From positions 3,680,501 to 3,744,500 of the forward strand of contig OX463827.1 of NCBI GenBank assembly GCA_949825045.1: a stretch of DNA of 64,000 bases. The letters run 5' to 3'. The stretch comes from Argyresthia goedartella. Lineage: Eukaryota > Arthropoda > Insecta > Lepidoptera > Argyresthiidae. Under the pieces are notes generated by a model. The model was not told the origin of the DNA and did not search any database. It worked only from the letters and a program-made list of their open reading frames with translations. Position 1 is the first letter of the stretch. The number at the start of each line of letters is the position of its first letter. Both the position numbers and the translations under genes were made by a program. This document shows positions 19,610 to 31,071 of this stretch, piece by piece.

Positions 19610-20344
19610 TCAAAGTCAAAGTACTTTATTACTGTAGATATTTACATATACTTAGCAAACTTCATTTTTTGCCTCTTCTCTACATTGGACCACTGTGGGA
19701 GAAGAAGGGCGTAGAAACTCCCACAGATAAAATTTTAGATCTCTTTTAAAAATTGGTTGTGCCTAACTAATACAAATATAATGATAACGATTAATAAATA
19801 ATTACAAAATTATTAACAGCAACGTCTTTGTTCAGCTAGATTAACCCCATACAGTCCCGACATTTAAGTAATCTTGAACATTGTAATATCCCTTTTTCGA
19901 CAAAGTCGCTTTAACATGCTTTTTAAATTGCTCAAATGGCAATTTCAAGATCTCTAGAGGTATGTTGTTGTAGTAGAGAATGCACTGAACCTTGAAAGAA
20001 TTGCTAACCTTCGCGAGTCTAAACCGGGGCGCAAGTAGTCTGTGATTATTTCTTAGGTTAACATTACAGCTATCGCTAAGTTTGGAAAATGTTGTAAGGT
20101 TTGCGTACATACATTAATTTTCGAAAATAAATTGACTAGATTAGTACGTCAATTTCTTTAAAAAGCTCTCTCAAGGAGTCTGTTCGTTTTCAATTACAAA
20201 TTGCTCGAATCACTCTTTTCTGTAAAATAAAAATAGTTTGAATATCCGCTGAAAGCAGCGGATATTCAAACTATTTTTCTTATTATATTTTTATTATTAT
20301 TAGGTATCTTGTTGCGAGGGGCTTTCCCCCCGCAACAAGATACC
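19610..20344 (-). mobile_element. LINE family A copy with hairpin-ended 5' terminus
   Basis: Plus-strand order: two or three 'caaagt' hexamers, UTR block 'ttattactgtagatatttac', 'cacagtggtccaatgtagag' (complement), then minus-strand coding of the RT C-terminus. That coding ('ANLTTFSKLSDSCNVNLRN', 'HRLLAPRF', 'IPLEILKLPFEQFKKHVK', 'DYLNVGTVWG') ends with its stop at 19841-19843. Upstream the coding continues with frame breaks to about 20280 ('ADIQTIFI'). The 5' edge (20230-20344) consists of two hairpins made of inverted repeats of the LINE's own sequence. It is the best preserved family A copy here but truncated and broken. Confidence 0.8.
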
Positions 20345-20474
20345 AGAGGAAATGACACTATGAAAGTGACTAAAATATCGGCTAACCCGGATGGAAAATG
20401 TTTTTTTTAGTTTTGTAGGAGTCTAATTTAGGGATTAAATGGTGTACGGAGTTCTATTATGTTTTAGGTATAAC

Positions 20475-20660
20475 GTCGACCACTGTGGCGTGGCGATTCG
20501 TCGCTCTGGCTCCTAACCGGGGGGTCGCGGGTTAGAATCCTGGCTGGAGACGAAGAAAATATAGTCCCCAGGTCTGCGATGTTTTGATGTGTGATGTGAT
20601 CTTAGTGTGGGGCTAAAAGAAATGTATGTGCCTGTACATGAAAAACACGTGTAGCAACGA
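20475..20660 (+). mobile_element. SINE family 2, diverged copy
   Basis: tRNA-like head 'tgtggcgtggcgattcgtcg' and a degraded B box 'gggttagaatcct', then 'ccccaggtctgcgatgtttt', 'gtgtggggctaaaagaaatg' and 'tatgtgcctgtac'. Clearly older than the 48.7 kb copy. Confidence 0.65.
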
Positions 20661-20847
20661 ACGCTACAAAACTATAGTCGCATATTCTTAGGTGACGTAT
20701 GTGATTAAAAATTCATGACGTCACCTAAGATGTTTTGCTTCAAAAATATTTAAGTAACTAGCTTAGGTATTTAAAAATATCGTGACTCTCCGGAAATAAA
20801 GTTCTTTTCGACATAAACTACGTCTCGTACGAACATACACAGCTTCA

Positions 20848-20890
20848 CATCTTTTCCTATACGGGGCGACAGAAGCACAGTAAGTTGCGC
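20848..20890 (+). repeat. Dispersed 'tatacggggcgacag' module
   Basis: Copy of the short dispersed module, immediately before repeat E copy 2. Confidence 0.5.
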
Positions 20891-20904
20891 ACACGCCTTT
20901 TACA

Positions 20905-21300
20905 ATGATTGATTGATTAAATGGGCCATGCTAAAAAAAAGTGCCACTTTTTTATTTTCTTTTGTGAAATTTTACGCTATTTTATGAAACTAATTTGAAT
21001 ATTTTGGGTAATGGTGTCTTATTTTTTTTTAATAACAGCCATCGTGACGTCACTTGCGCAAAGTTTTGGAATGGTTGTACTGGCTGGTTTTTTTCGGTTA
21101 TAAAACCATAATATCAATATGTGTTTACTTTCCGGCTGACATCTGCGTTATCGACTGACAGGAAAACTGTTTTACAGAATAGCCAACTTAACGGCGAAGG
21201 GAATTCGAACAAACTAGACCGTAGACGAGAATTGAAGCATTTTGTCCTGTAATATTTTTTAATGAGAATATGGGAATTTAGTTAAGAACCCAATTATCTC
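20905..21300 (+). repeat. Dispersed repeat E, copy 2
   Basis: Collinear with 3960-4530; see that entry for shared blocks. Diverged and non-coding. Confidence 0.5.
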
Positions 21301-22079
21301 GAAATGGTTTTCTCAGTTTAGTAAAACTATATATTTTTTACATTACCCATTAGATGTTCAATAGTTCTATACTCTATCACTGACAGTCATTTCCACATAG
21401 AATTTGGTTACCATTTTGAAATGTCAACTGTTACGCGATTTACGATTTTTGATTGCATTAAATCCTTCTAAAAGCAGTCGCGATCGCAACCAAAATGTGC
21501 TCTGAAGGCTTTTACCATCCTGCAAATTTTTTTTTTAAAGAGCATCGAGCTAGATTGTTTTTTTTTGATACCCACATGAGATGTATGTTTTCTATTGACA
21601 AATCGCGGAGTAAGTAAGTCCAACATCATACGAATACTTACTCGATAAGTTATAATGTTCATTTGCCCCCACTGAAGTAAACAATCAATATCCATGTTAA
21701 CCATTGTCAACAATAGAGCGTGAACAAAGACAGTTACCCTAACGCTTAGCTCTGTTATAGCTAGCAATTACGTCGAAAAGTAAGGAGTCAATATCCATTA
21801 ATACAAGATTTGGCTCAAAGCGAGCGGCGAAACTTTTTAATTTCGCTTCTCACATTCTGGTGTTAAGTCACGTACACTTGGAACTTAGACGGCATACGCC
21901 GGGATGCACAACGACAACTCACAATTTAACGGACACTCAAAGTCATGATGTCAGTCTCTCGCTCGGGAAATAGCACTTCAGTATCTATGGCATTTTGATA
22001 TAGATGATATTTTCTCGACTCTTTGAAAAATGCTTCATGAAATAAAGGGATTATCATTATACGTAAGTACGTAACGCTA
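21301..22079. other. Non-genic stretch; one weak coding-like minus segment
   Basis: On the minus strand 21468-21767 is open for 99 codons, ending 'MVKAFRAHFGCDRDCF'. It has a basic Lys-rich centre but no recognisable domain. Nothing else is supported. Confidence 0.35.
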
Positions 22080-22081
22080 TA

Positions 22082-22302
22082 CAGGGTGACATTTAATTAG
22101 CTGACCATATTTTGGTGAATGACAGTATCCATTATCATGAAAAACTTTCCCTTAGAAACATATGGTCGCAAATGGAAAACAATATTTGTCCCTCGGTACA
22201 TTGACCCGATCAGCTGATTACAAGTTACTATGGGGAACCCAGATTCAAAATATGGTCAGCTGATGAAAGAAAGAAGGTGACATTTTCTTGTACGAATAAA
22301 CA
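22082..22302. mobile_element. MITE family M1, copy 2
   Basis: Begins just after TA with 'cagggtgacatttaattagc' and 'tgaccatattttggtgaatg', then 'catatggtcgcaaatgg', 'cagctgattacaagttact' and 'aaaatatggtcagctgatga'. The right arm is disrupted beyond this point, with 'aaggtgacattttcttg' near the end. Confidence 0.65.
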
Positions 22303-22386
22303 CGGGCACACAGGCTAATTTCATTTAAAAAAAAACAGAGTTTTTTTACAGGGTACCATTTAGGTCGAAGTACATACGTTCTGCAC

Positions 22387-22880
<494 letters not shown>

Positions 22881-22904
22881 TATATTGTTTACTAAAGTTT
22901 AAGT

Positions 22905-23060
22905 AAAAAGGGCTGGTCTGAAAAACAGCGCTGTGATATTGTCACATCACCCAGCCTACGCTGAGGCCAGTCCTTTTTGCCGCAAATAAATTATTAAGTT
23001 GAATACCTACCTGCCATGTTATGTTATGTTTTAAGTAGTTTGTGGCAAATAAACGTCTTT

Positions 23061-23107
<47 letters not shown>
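22905..23107 (+). mobile_element. LINE 3' end with (TTTC)n tail
   Basis: 'agtttgtggcaaataaacgt' leads directly into 'cttttctttc...' of about 13 TTTC units (23058-23107). A UTR-like region precedes it, including a 'ggctggtct ... gaggccagtcc' inverted pair (22910-22975). A second 3' end of this style is at 36940-37020. Confidence 0.6.
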
Positions 23108-23364
23108 GAGATTCGAATCCAAGTCGGGGGACCGAGTGGCTCAAATTGATAATGTTGAAGGTTCACAGTTTACGCCGGGCCCTTCCATAGTTGCGTGCTT
23201 ATAGCCAATATCTGTCAGTCTGTCACCGCTCGTGGTACGGAGTCGTAAATTCGGCGAGCGCCCGAGCTTTCGACAATTTCTTGAAGAAAAGCATTATGTT
23301 GAAACTTTATCTTGACACCGCCGGTAACGGAACGCGAACGTTCCTGGGGATCAGGAGTTCTATT

Positions 23365-24085
23365 TGAAAAACCGGTCAAGTGCGAGTAGGACATCGGACC
23401 CGCACATGAAGGGTTTCACACCATTGTACACGGAGAAACGTAACACGACAGTCTTCTGTACGAGTACATACATATAACTATTTATTTTTTAATAATAAAA
23501 TGTTAAATATTAGGTAGGACTACATTCAAGGCCGTGCATCGAAACATTGAAAAATAGTTTTGTGTATGTAGTGTGTAAGTATTAAACTATGTACTCAGGT
23601 GAACGAAACTCTTTGCTCATTGAAACCGAAAAAGGATAGAAATTGAGTAACTTATTTACAGAAATAAAATCAAAAATTATAAAAAACTTTATATTATTTA
23701 TTATATGTATTTCGAATCAGCAATTATTACTCATATAATGACAAATAACTAAGCACAAAAATCAATATCTGCAATTAAAAATATTTTCCGATAAGATCGG
23801 GAGAGCCCAATTTTCACGGATAAACAAATAAAACAAAATGGCTAAGAATAGACCATACCAATAATTTATTCTATGGGTACTTCTTTTAATTCTTGAAAAT
23901 CGGTATGTTTCTTATTTGTTGCTGTTGCGGCAACAGAAATTCACATTCTGTGAAAATTTCAACTCTGTAGCTATTTCGGTTGATCCGATAGAGCCCGGTG
24001 ACGGACGGACGGACAGACAGACGGACAGCGGAGGCTTATTAATAGGGTCCCGTTTGGCACCCTTCGGGTACGGAAACTTAAAAAT
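23365..24085 (+). mobile_element. Dispersed repeat D, copy 1
   Basis: Begins 'aaaaaccggtcaagtgcgag' and ends 'cccttcgggtacggaaactt', with the signature 'gacggacggacggacagaca' (about 24001). Its left two-thirds is matched in inverted orientation by 29938-30525. No protein is recognisable. Confidence 0.7.
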
Positions 24086-24984
24086 TTAGCTTGCGTTTGA
24101 GTTTACACGGTTAATCACGAATGAGGCTCTTTGGAGAAGCCTTTCACCTACATAGAGTGCAGGTAGCCTAAATTTCTGATATCTCACGGTTCATATCTCC
24201 AACTTATGTTGGATTGCGGTGGAGGTTCTGACGAGCTTTTGATGCGAGAGCTTCGATTTCAGGCCGGGGAGGAAAAGAAAAAAACGGGTCTTAAAATGTG
24301 CCTGAAGTAGAACAGAAAAACTAAAACCCGTTGTTTCTATCACTCACGACACAGAGAGGGTCCAGAAGCAATGTATGTGCTTATACACTGATGAGCAATG
24401 AAAAAGTTCCACCCACAAAATTCCGACAAACACCTTAATATCTCCTAAGACATAGAACCTAGCTTCATAAATTAAATATTTACGTTTTTAATTGGTAATA
24501 TTCTGATGCGCTGTTAAATGTACTTCAATATTGCAGACGGCGTCTTTAAGCTAGCCTTTCCCGTTTAGGAGTAATTTGGTGCTATGTCACTGGAACTTTT
24601 TCATTGCTCGTCAGTGTATTTAAATATTTTTCAATATGTAGTATGTAAACCTGAAATTAATCTATCAACATGATTCTTTCTCCGTCAATATCGCTGAAAA
24701 CGGCTGAAAACCAAACATAAATACTGAGTGCCCTCATATTGCATCGGACGCCCACTAAAAAGATATCCGCCCGCATTTTCTGCTTACACGATGCACCTGT
24801 ATTGATTAATGGCTTGCTCCCAACGGCTAGAGCGTGATGATAAATAAAAATCAACGGGATAAAAATCAAGCGCGCCGTAAAAGGTGAATTGATATGGAAC
24901 GAGAATGATGCTGGGTATTTGCAGCAGCATTTTTAAAAATGCGATGTGGTGATGGGCTAGTCACACACAAATTGGAGCCGAATC
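24086..24984. other. Non-genic stretch with SINE 2 remnant and repeat pair
   Basis: A SINE family 2 remnant spans about 24255-24385 ('aaaaacgggtctt', 'agaagcaatgtatgtgctta'). Around it 'cactgatgagcaatgaaaaa' (24386) and 'ttttcattgctcgtcagtgt' (24598-24617) form an inverted pair about 230 bp apart, probably a MITE with TIRs 'cactgatgagcaatgaaaaa'. No gene. Confidence 0.45.
24385..24617. mobile_element. Candidate MITE, TIR 'cactga(t/c)gagcaatgaaaaa'
   Basis: The left end 'acactgatgagcaatgaaaa' and right end 'ttttcattgctcgtcagtgt' are inverted with one mismatch, bounding about 233 bp. Flanking 'ta' at both sides ('ttata' and 'gtatt') fits TA duplication. No ORF. Confidence 0.6.
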
Positions 24985-25335
24985 TAATCAAACCTCTTTA
25001 TTATGTCGGTAGATATTTACATATACTTAGCAATCATCATTTTTTGCCTCTTCTCTACATTAGACCACTGTGGGAGAGAAGGGCGTAGAAACTCCCAAAG
25101 TTTGATTTTTAGATATCTTTTAAAAATCGCTTGTGCTTAACTTATACAAATATCATAATATTGATTACTATAATTATTAAGCAGGAGTGCATAACCCCAA
25201 GGACTGTGTTGAGCTAGATTAACACCATACAGTCCCATCATTTAAGAAGTATCGAACATTGAAATATCCCTTTTTCGACAAAGTCGCTTTAACATGCTCA
25301 AACATTGCTCAAAAGGCAATTTGAATAGCTGACTA
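24985..25335 (-). mobile_element. LINE family A 3' end
   Basis: UTR blocks 'gtagatatttacatatactt', 'gcctcttctctacattagac' and 'aaatatccctttttcgacaa', plus the terminal RT codons. It has no hexamer tail. Confidence 0.7.
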
Positions 25336-25375
25336 AAAGTGGGCAAACCGGTGCCTCTGCCATCCCGACAATGAA
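25325..25375 (-). repeat. Dispersed module copy
   Basis: 'gtgcctctgccatcccgaca' is the minus-strand form of the 'cggggtggcagaggcac' module. Confidence 0.45.
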
Positions 25376-25481
25376 AAATAGCTGACACTATACCTAAATG
25401 TTAGTGCTATACACAGGTGACCTATAAACAATGGATGACCCCTGGGCTTTTGATAGGCCTTATCATTATGAACAAGTTATT

Positions 25482-25612
25482 TAATCATCATCATCTTCAT
25501 CAGCTCTCAGGGGACCCACTGCTGGGTATAGGCCTCCTCATAAACACGCCACTCAGAACGGTCCTGCGCAACCCGCGTCCATTGCGCACCTGCCAGCCGA
25601 TTTATTTATTTA
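25482..25612 (-). mobile_element. RTE-like LINE 3' terminus with (ATG)n-type tail
   Basis: On the minus strand the coding ends '...EEAYTQQW'-like ('ctatacccagcagtgggtcc' in DNA), followed by 'ctgagagctgatgaagatga' and a (TGA)n tail. This is the standard 3' end of insect RTE-like LINEs. A shorter plus-strand one is at 37295-37350. Confidence 0.65.
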
Positions 25613-26389
25613 GCCATTTATACGAAAACTCAAAACCCTCCTATTACAAAAAGCCTACTATACTGTTGAAGAATATTTAAATGAAATATACTTCCCACAT
25701 TAAACTTACTAAAATACCAACAATCATATAATACACATTCACACGCACCCTCCCTCCTACACCCTTACACACACTAACCCCTACCCGCAAACACATGCAC
25801 ACATACAACCTACCCCTCACATACACACACACATAAAGATATAACAATAAATAGTATTATAGATATAATTTATGAAAGTCATACGTAATTTTTGATCTCA
25901 TTTCCTTGTTATTAATAAAAATTCTGTATAATGTTATCGTATCAGGTAGGTACGTTTCTATGAAACTCTGTGTTAGATATAGATACATATAAATTAGTTA
26001 GTAAGAAATTGAATTGCCCTTACAGGGTTCATTGTCGGGAACTTTAAGAACTGTAAAACCTGCAATAAATAATTTGGAATTTGGAATTCGATTTAATCAC
26101 AACAACTTAATTTTTCACTCCACCCCGCAAAAAAAATTGCTGACCAGCCGGCTCTCAATGTATCTCTATATGTCAGAAATATAGTTCCTCTGTTGAAATC
26201 AGTTTCACAGAGTAAGTTATAAGGCCTAGCAATAGCTCCGGGGTAATGGTTTACGGAACAACCTGTATATAAATCAATATATAAATAATACAATATAGAA
26301 AGAAACACGAAACATTAATATAAAAACAGTGAACACACACACACAAAAACATTGCAATTAAAGACATTTCAAGAAACAGCAATATGTAT
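25613..26389. other. Non-genic, CA-rich stretch
   Basis: Cytosine/adenine-rich sequence (25740-25835). No gene supported. Confidence 0.4.
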
Positions 26390-27274
26390 ATACAGCGTGA
26401 TCAATCCAAATTGGTCAGTATGAAGAAGTCAGAAACTATAAGAGATAACGAAATCTGTTGCTAAGAACCATGGCGTCGATCTTAGATTTAATAATAATGA
26501 CATTCAAACTTTTTTTAAACTCTCATACATAACCGATAATCGAACCTGCAGCCTTATGGCGTAACTCTCTGAAGTTCATAGCGTGTGTCTATGGTTCATT
26601 CTTCGATTGCGGGGTATCGCCGAAGGCTTCTAGGCTTCATTCAATGAGCTTGGGTTTGGCCTCCATTATGATGCTACTTGCGTGATACCAATTTGACAGA
26701 TGAAGCTGGTGCAAGGTGTCAAACGTAAAAGTCATAAATTCATAGCTCAGACGACTTACGCCATAAGGCTGCTGGTCAATATTCTTTCTGTTTTCGCGTT
26801 TAGTATTTGATTGTATAATTGATTCTGAAAGCATAAGGACCAAATTTTGGTTTGACATCTTGAGTAAACCTTAGACTCAAATGCCGACAATTTAAATAAT
26901 TTGCTAAATGTCGTCATTAATATGAATCGGTCATCATTATCAATCAACCACATTTACTGAAATAAAATAATTATTTTATTGTTGTTTTTTTTCTATTACT
27001 TAAACAATGTTAAAAATGTGTTCCTTGTGACTGATAATTCGCACCATCAACAATAACAACGAAAAAACTTGCAGAATTTATACCCAACATTGTTTACAGA
27101 GTCATCGACCAATTTTATTTTAATCTCTCATACAGGTTATGTATGAGAGATTAAAATAAAATTGGATGCCATTCCATTATTAAACCTAAAATGGCCATGG
27201 TTCCTAGAACAGATGTCGCTATCTCTCATAGTTTCTGACTCCTCCCTACTGACCTATTTGGATTGATCATGTAC
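26390..27274. mobile_element. Inverted-repeat DNA element with long TIRs and internal hairpin
   Basis: Left arm about 26390-26530: 'tgatcaatccaaattggtca', 'gtcagaaactataagagata', 'gaaccatgg'. It pairs with the right arm at about 27170-27274, whose reverse complement has 'tgatcaatccaaataggtca', 'gtcagaaactatgagagata' and 'gaaccatgg'. Within the right arm is a perfect hairpin, 27109-27133 and 27141-27165. No convincing transposase frame lies between the arms, so it is probably non-autonomous. Confidence 0.65.
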
Positions 27275-27284
27275 ATATATCACT

Positions 27285-27632
27285 GTTAGATTGTCAAAAC
27301 CGTTAGTTTATAAACTAACGCGTTAGTTTGTAAACCAAACCGACAGAGTTTAGAATTTACGTTTCTTTTGTTCTTACATGTCAACCTAACACGACGACTA
27401 TTCGGGGGCTTCGCTGCACTCGCCCCCTCTAGTCTTCACCTAACTACCTAAGTGTTTGCTCTAGTATTTCCTTTGCATTTGAAGTTTAAACCAGTTCACA
27501 ATTTAATGGTTTTATTATAAATTAACGCGTCATATCGTAAGCAGTACGGTACAGTTTACAATTTATCGATAGTTTGTAAATTAACGAGAGAGAAAAACGT
27601 TAGAATATAAACTAACGGTTTTGACAATCTTA
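27285..27632. mobile_element. MITE family M2, copy 2 (inverted relative to copy 1)
   Basis: Ends 'gattgtcaaaaccgttagtt' and 'actaacggttttgacaatct'. The core in reverse orientation has 'tgtcaacctaacacgacgac', 'gggggcttcgctgcactcgc' and 'cttcacctaactacc'. It begins about 10 bp after the preceding element's right end. Confidence 0.75.
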
Positions 27633-28017
27633 AACACACAAATTAGAACACACACGGAAGAAAACAAAATAACACATTCATTCATATGTTTATTCATTCA
27701 TTCATTAACAGATTCATACAATCGATCAATCAATCTATCGAGCGAGATCGACGGTCGTGGTGCTCATTGTCATTATGAATAGCATTTGACTGAGGAGTAC
27801 GCTGGAGGCCTGGGCCCTCAGCGCTGATTCTTGGTCAGCTCTATCGCTGTATGTGGAGCGAAACTCGCAAACTGCTGGACCTGTGGATGAACATCTTTTA
27901 AATCTATTTGTTTTAGGAAGGTTCTTACGGATAGAAAAAAATTGAAAACGCAAAGGGAACAGCCGAGGACTGTTGCGGGACATTTTTTGTTCACGTAACA
28001 AAGCATCTTAAAAAAAC

Positions 28018-28435
28018 ACCGGCCAAGTGCAAGCCGGACTCGCGCAGAAAGGGTTCCGTACCATTACAACGGCTCCCCTTAAAAATAATTTTATTTTAAT
28101 TTAATAAGTTATTTTAAAGTGAATAATATAACTCAATATTCTGTGCATATTTCAAGCATCTACCTGTTGCCGTTAATAATATCGAGCAAAAACGAGCAAA
28201 ACAATCCGTTTGTTGTATGGGAGCCCCCTTAAATATTTATGTTATTCTATTTTTTTTGTATTTTCTGTTAAATCGGCAACAGAAATACACCATCTGTGAA
28301 AATTTCACCTCTCTAACTATCACGGTTCAGCAGATACAGCCTGGTGACAGACGGACGGACCGACAAACGGACGGACAGCGGAGTCTCAGAATAGGGTTTC
28401 TGTTTTACCCTTTGGGTACGGAACCGTAAAATGAA
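28018..28435 (+). mobile_element. Dispersed repeat D, copy 2
   Basis: Starts 'caccggccaagtgcaagccg' and ends 'ctttgggtacggaaccgtaa', with 'gacggacggaccgacaaacg' and 'atctgtgaaaatttcacctc' inside. This is the most canonical copy in the window. Confidence 0.75.
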
Positions 28436-29639
28436 CCATATTTTTTTTAATTTAATATGACATTTTTTTTTATTTATATTAAATTAAGGGTTAGAAATAG
28501 TTTATACCATAAGGCTTAAAAACGCAACAAAACCTACCTATCCTAAATTTTTTTAATACCCAAGATCGCTGCCGGGTGGCAGGGTTTTAAAAATCTAAAA
28601 TAAAAGATTTTCACAAATCTTCGAATGCAGTTAGAATTGTTTTTAAAAACAAAATTAAGTTTAAATCAGCAAAATGTTCTACCTACAATAAGGTAATGGA
28701 GGGAAATCCGTGTGGCAGAGCCGGGGAACACCCGTATATAATTCGAAATAAAATCTTCTCATTCAAATCCAGACATCTCGTCGTGTTAGCTCTTTCACAA
28801 ATCTGGTCGCTAATGGACGGACATCTATTTAATACTTCATCAAATGCTGGCAACTAGGGTTTTAGTCGTCTTTCATAATCCTCTTAATACGGCTCCTGTT
28901 TGAGGAAGACTTTACAGAAAAACTTCTTTTGAGGTATTAAACCCTCCTTCCTTACAAACTCTTTACTGGCTAACGAGTGCAATTGTGTGGAGACCAGCAT
29001 GTCGTGAGCTGCACGTGAGGAAATATTACTGCATTTTTCCACAAATACAAAACAAACAAACGATTATGGTCAATTTTTGATACCCAATATCTGACTATTT
29101 TGTAATCCCGTTCCCTTTGTTGATTAACTAAAATATTATGCTTACCAGTTGACTTAATTTTCACCATAATTGTCTTAAAAATATTCTCAAAACGCCAAAT
29201 AGTGGATATCTAATGTTGACCGTAATCGTCATGTAATTGTCATGGAGCTGTCATTGTGTACCGAAATCGGGCCCCAGATGATTTCTATAACATTGCCTAA
29301 AACAATGACAGAAGCTTTTATTTTTCCGAGCAGCCTGCTTGTATTATCAGAGCTAGCTGCGTCCTGCTCCCCCAAAAGCTTAACCACTTCGGTCGGTCGG
29401 ACTACACGACCTAAAAGCGACTACATGAAGCACACTCGTCCAGTTGTAATTGAGGCAAGTATACAATTTTTGAAAAAAGGCAAAAGCCGTGCTTTTCACT
29501 TTGAGCTTTTGTTTTCTATTTTTCTTCTCTCTGTCCCGAGATCTGCGGCGCCGAATTCTTGTAATCGAAGTTTCGTGACAGCGCACGGAATTTTCACAGA
29601 GGGTGCTATTCTGATGCCGCTATAACAACCAATAAACGA
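28436..29639. other. Non-genic stretch
   Basis: No supported gene. The 127-codon plus frame at 29242-29625 shows no domain and no coding-like composition that I would defend. Confidence 0.4.
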
Positions 29640-29885
29640 CCCGAATGACCGAGTGGGCAGTGAACCTGCCTACGAAGCCAAGGGTCCCGGGTTCGAGTCC
29701 CGGTAGGGGCAGATATTTGTTTGATGGGAACGGATGTTTGTACCCTAGTCATGGTTGTTTATTTATCTAAGTATAATATTTATCTATATAAGTATGTGTA
29801 TCGTTGGATATTACCCAAGTTACAGGGAATCCTAGTTTGGTGCTAGATCACTGTGTGTAAGTAGTGTCCAAGGTATTATAATAAT
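29640..29885 (+). mobile_element. SINE family 1 (tRNA-derived)
   Basis: tRNA-like head with A box 'tgaccgagtgggc' and B box 'gggttcgagtccc', then 'gtaccctagtcatggttgtt', 'ataagtatgtgtatcgttgg', 'acagggaatcctagtttgg' and a tail 'gtgtccaaggtatta' with a short (ATA)-rich end. Confidence 0.85.
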
Positions 29886-29937
29886 AATTATTATAATTAG
29901 AATAATGAAACATACTGAATTTTAAGAAATTAATAAG

Positions 29938-30525
29938 GCCATTTTTGTAACCATTTTATTTTATTTGTTTATCCGTGAAAACTGGACTCTCCCGATCTTA
30001 TCGGATAAGATCTTTAATTGCAAGTGGTCATTGACCGAATTTCAGAAGTCCAAACTCAAGGTTTGCCAGCGAGCGATGGAGCGCAGAAGCTATTCTGGGT
30101 GTCAAACGCACAGACCGCATCCGAAACACCACACTGCGCTCCGAAACGTGGGACGACCTGGACAGGTTTCAACCACGGTGGGGCAGCACAGCTTCGGATA
30201 GGGATGCGTGGGCAAGAATGGCACCGTAGAGGCAATACAAAAAAAACTGTAAATAAGTTACTAAATTTCTATCCACTTCCGGTTTCAAGGAGCAAAGAGT
30301 TTCGTTAACCTGAATACATAGTTCAATACTTACCTACTACATACACAAAACTCTTTTTCAATGTTTCGATGTACAGCCTCGAATATAGTCCTTCCAAGTA
30401 TTTAATATGTTATTATAAAAAATTAAAAAGGCAAAGGCAGTCGTTTTACGTTTTTCCGTGTACAATGGCATGAAACCCTTCGTGTGCGGGTCCGACGTCC
30501 TACTCGCACTTGACCGGTTTTATTC
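29938..30525 (-). mobile_element. Dispersed repeat D, copy 3, interrupted by an RTE fragment
   Basis: Inverse complement of 23375-23850. For example 'ttgtttatccgtgaaaactg', 'ctctcccgatcttatcggat' and the terminal 'tactcgcacttgaccggttt' all match copy 1. A piece of about 200 bp in the middle (30035-30240) is instead LINE coding sequence. Confidence 0.7.
30035..30240 (+). pseudogene. RTE-like LINE RT C-terminal fragment
   Basis: Plus-strand 'KSKLKVCQRAMER' changes frame to 'AILGVKRTDRIRNTTLRSE' and then 'TWDDLDRFQPRWGSTASDRD' and 'AWARMAP', followed by a stop. The series 'QRAMER.(I/M)LG(V/I)...DRIRN..(L/I)R' is a hallmark of RTE-like elements in insects. It replaces part of repeat D copy 3. 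Confidence 0.7.
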
Positions 30526-30599
30526 TTAGTTAGTATTCTATCCTATCACCAAATTAATACCACCTTATCTTTTGCCGACGCAATATTCCATAGGGCAGC

Positions 30600-30704
30600 T
30601 TGATAATTTCTGACAGTCGGGTTGGCCACTAGCTCGAAACCCCTCCATCAACCCGCACTGAGCCAGCGTGGTGGAGTATGGCTTAATCTTACTCGTATAC
30701 GGGT
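30600..30704 (+). mobile_element. SINE family 3 tail fragment
   Basis: 'cccctccatcaacccgcact', 'gagccagcgtggtggagtat' and 'cttaatcttactcgtatacg' match the SINE at 13913-14195. It abuts the hexamer tail of the next element. Confidence 0.65.
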
Positions 30705-31070
30705 AAAGCCAAAGTCAAAGTCAAAGTCAAAGTCAAAGTAAAAGCCAAAGTCAAAGTCAAAGTCAAAGTCAAAGTCAAAGTCAAAGTCAAAGTCAAAGTC
30801 AAAGTCAAATTCAAAGTCAAAGTCAAAGTCAAAGTCAAAGTCAAAGTCAAAGTCAAAGTCAAAGTTCTTTATTACTGTAGATATTTACATATACTTTAGC
30901 AAACGTCATTTTTTGCCTCTTCTCTACATTGGACCTCCCACAGATAGATTTTTAGATCTCTTTTAAAAAAAGTCTTTGACTATTTCTTAGGTTAACTTTA
31001 CAGCTATCGCTAAATTTGGAAAAAAAATGTTCTTGTGTACATGTATTATATTTTCGAAAATAAATTTTTA
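30705..31070 (-). mobile_element. LINE family A copy with expanded hexamer tail
   Basis: A (CAAAGT)n array of about 27 units (30705-30864) is followed by UTR 'tctttattactgtagatatt', 'gcctcttctctacattggac', a deletion, and an RT remnant near 31000-31065 ('tacagctatcgctaaatttg'). Read on the minus strand, the hexamer array is the 3' terminus. Confidence 0.8.
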
Positions 31071-31071
31071 A

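Noticed and set aside
29242..29625. 127-codon plus-strand frame as a host gene
   Set aside because: No domain, no splice support, low-complexity composition and an overlapping open frame on the other strand. Not better than chance.
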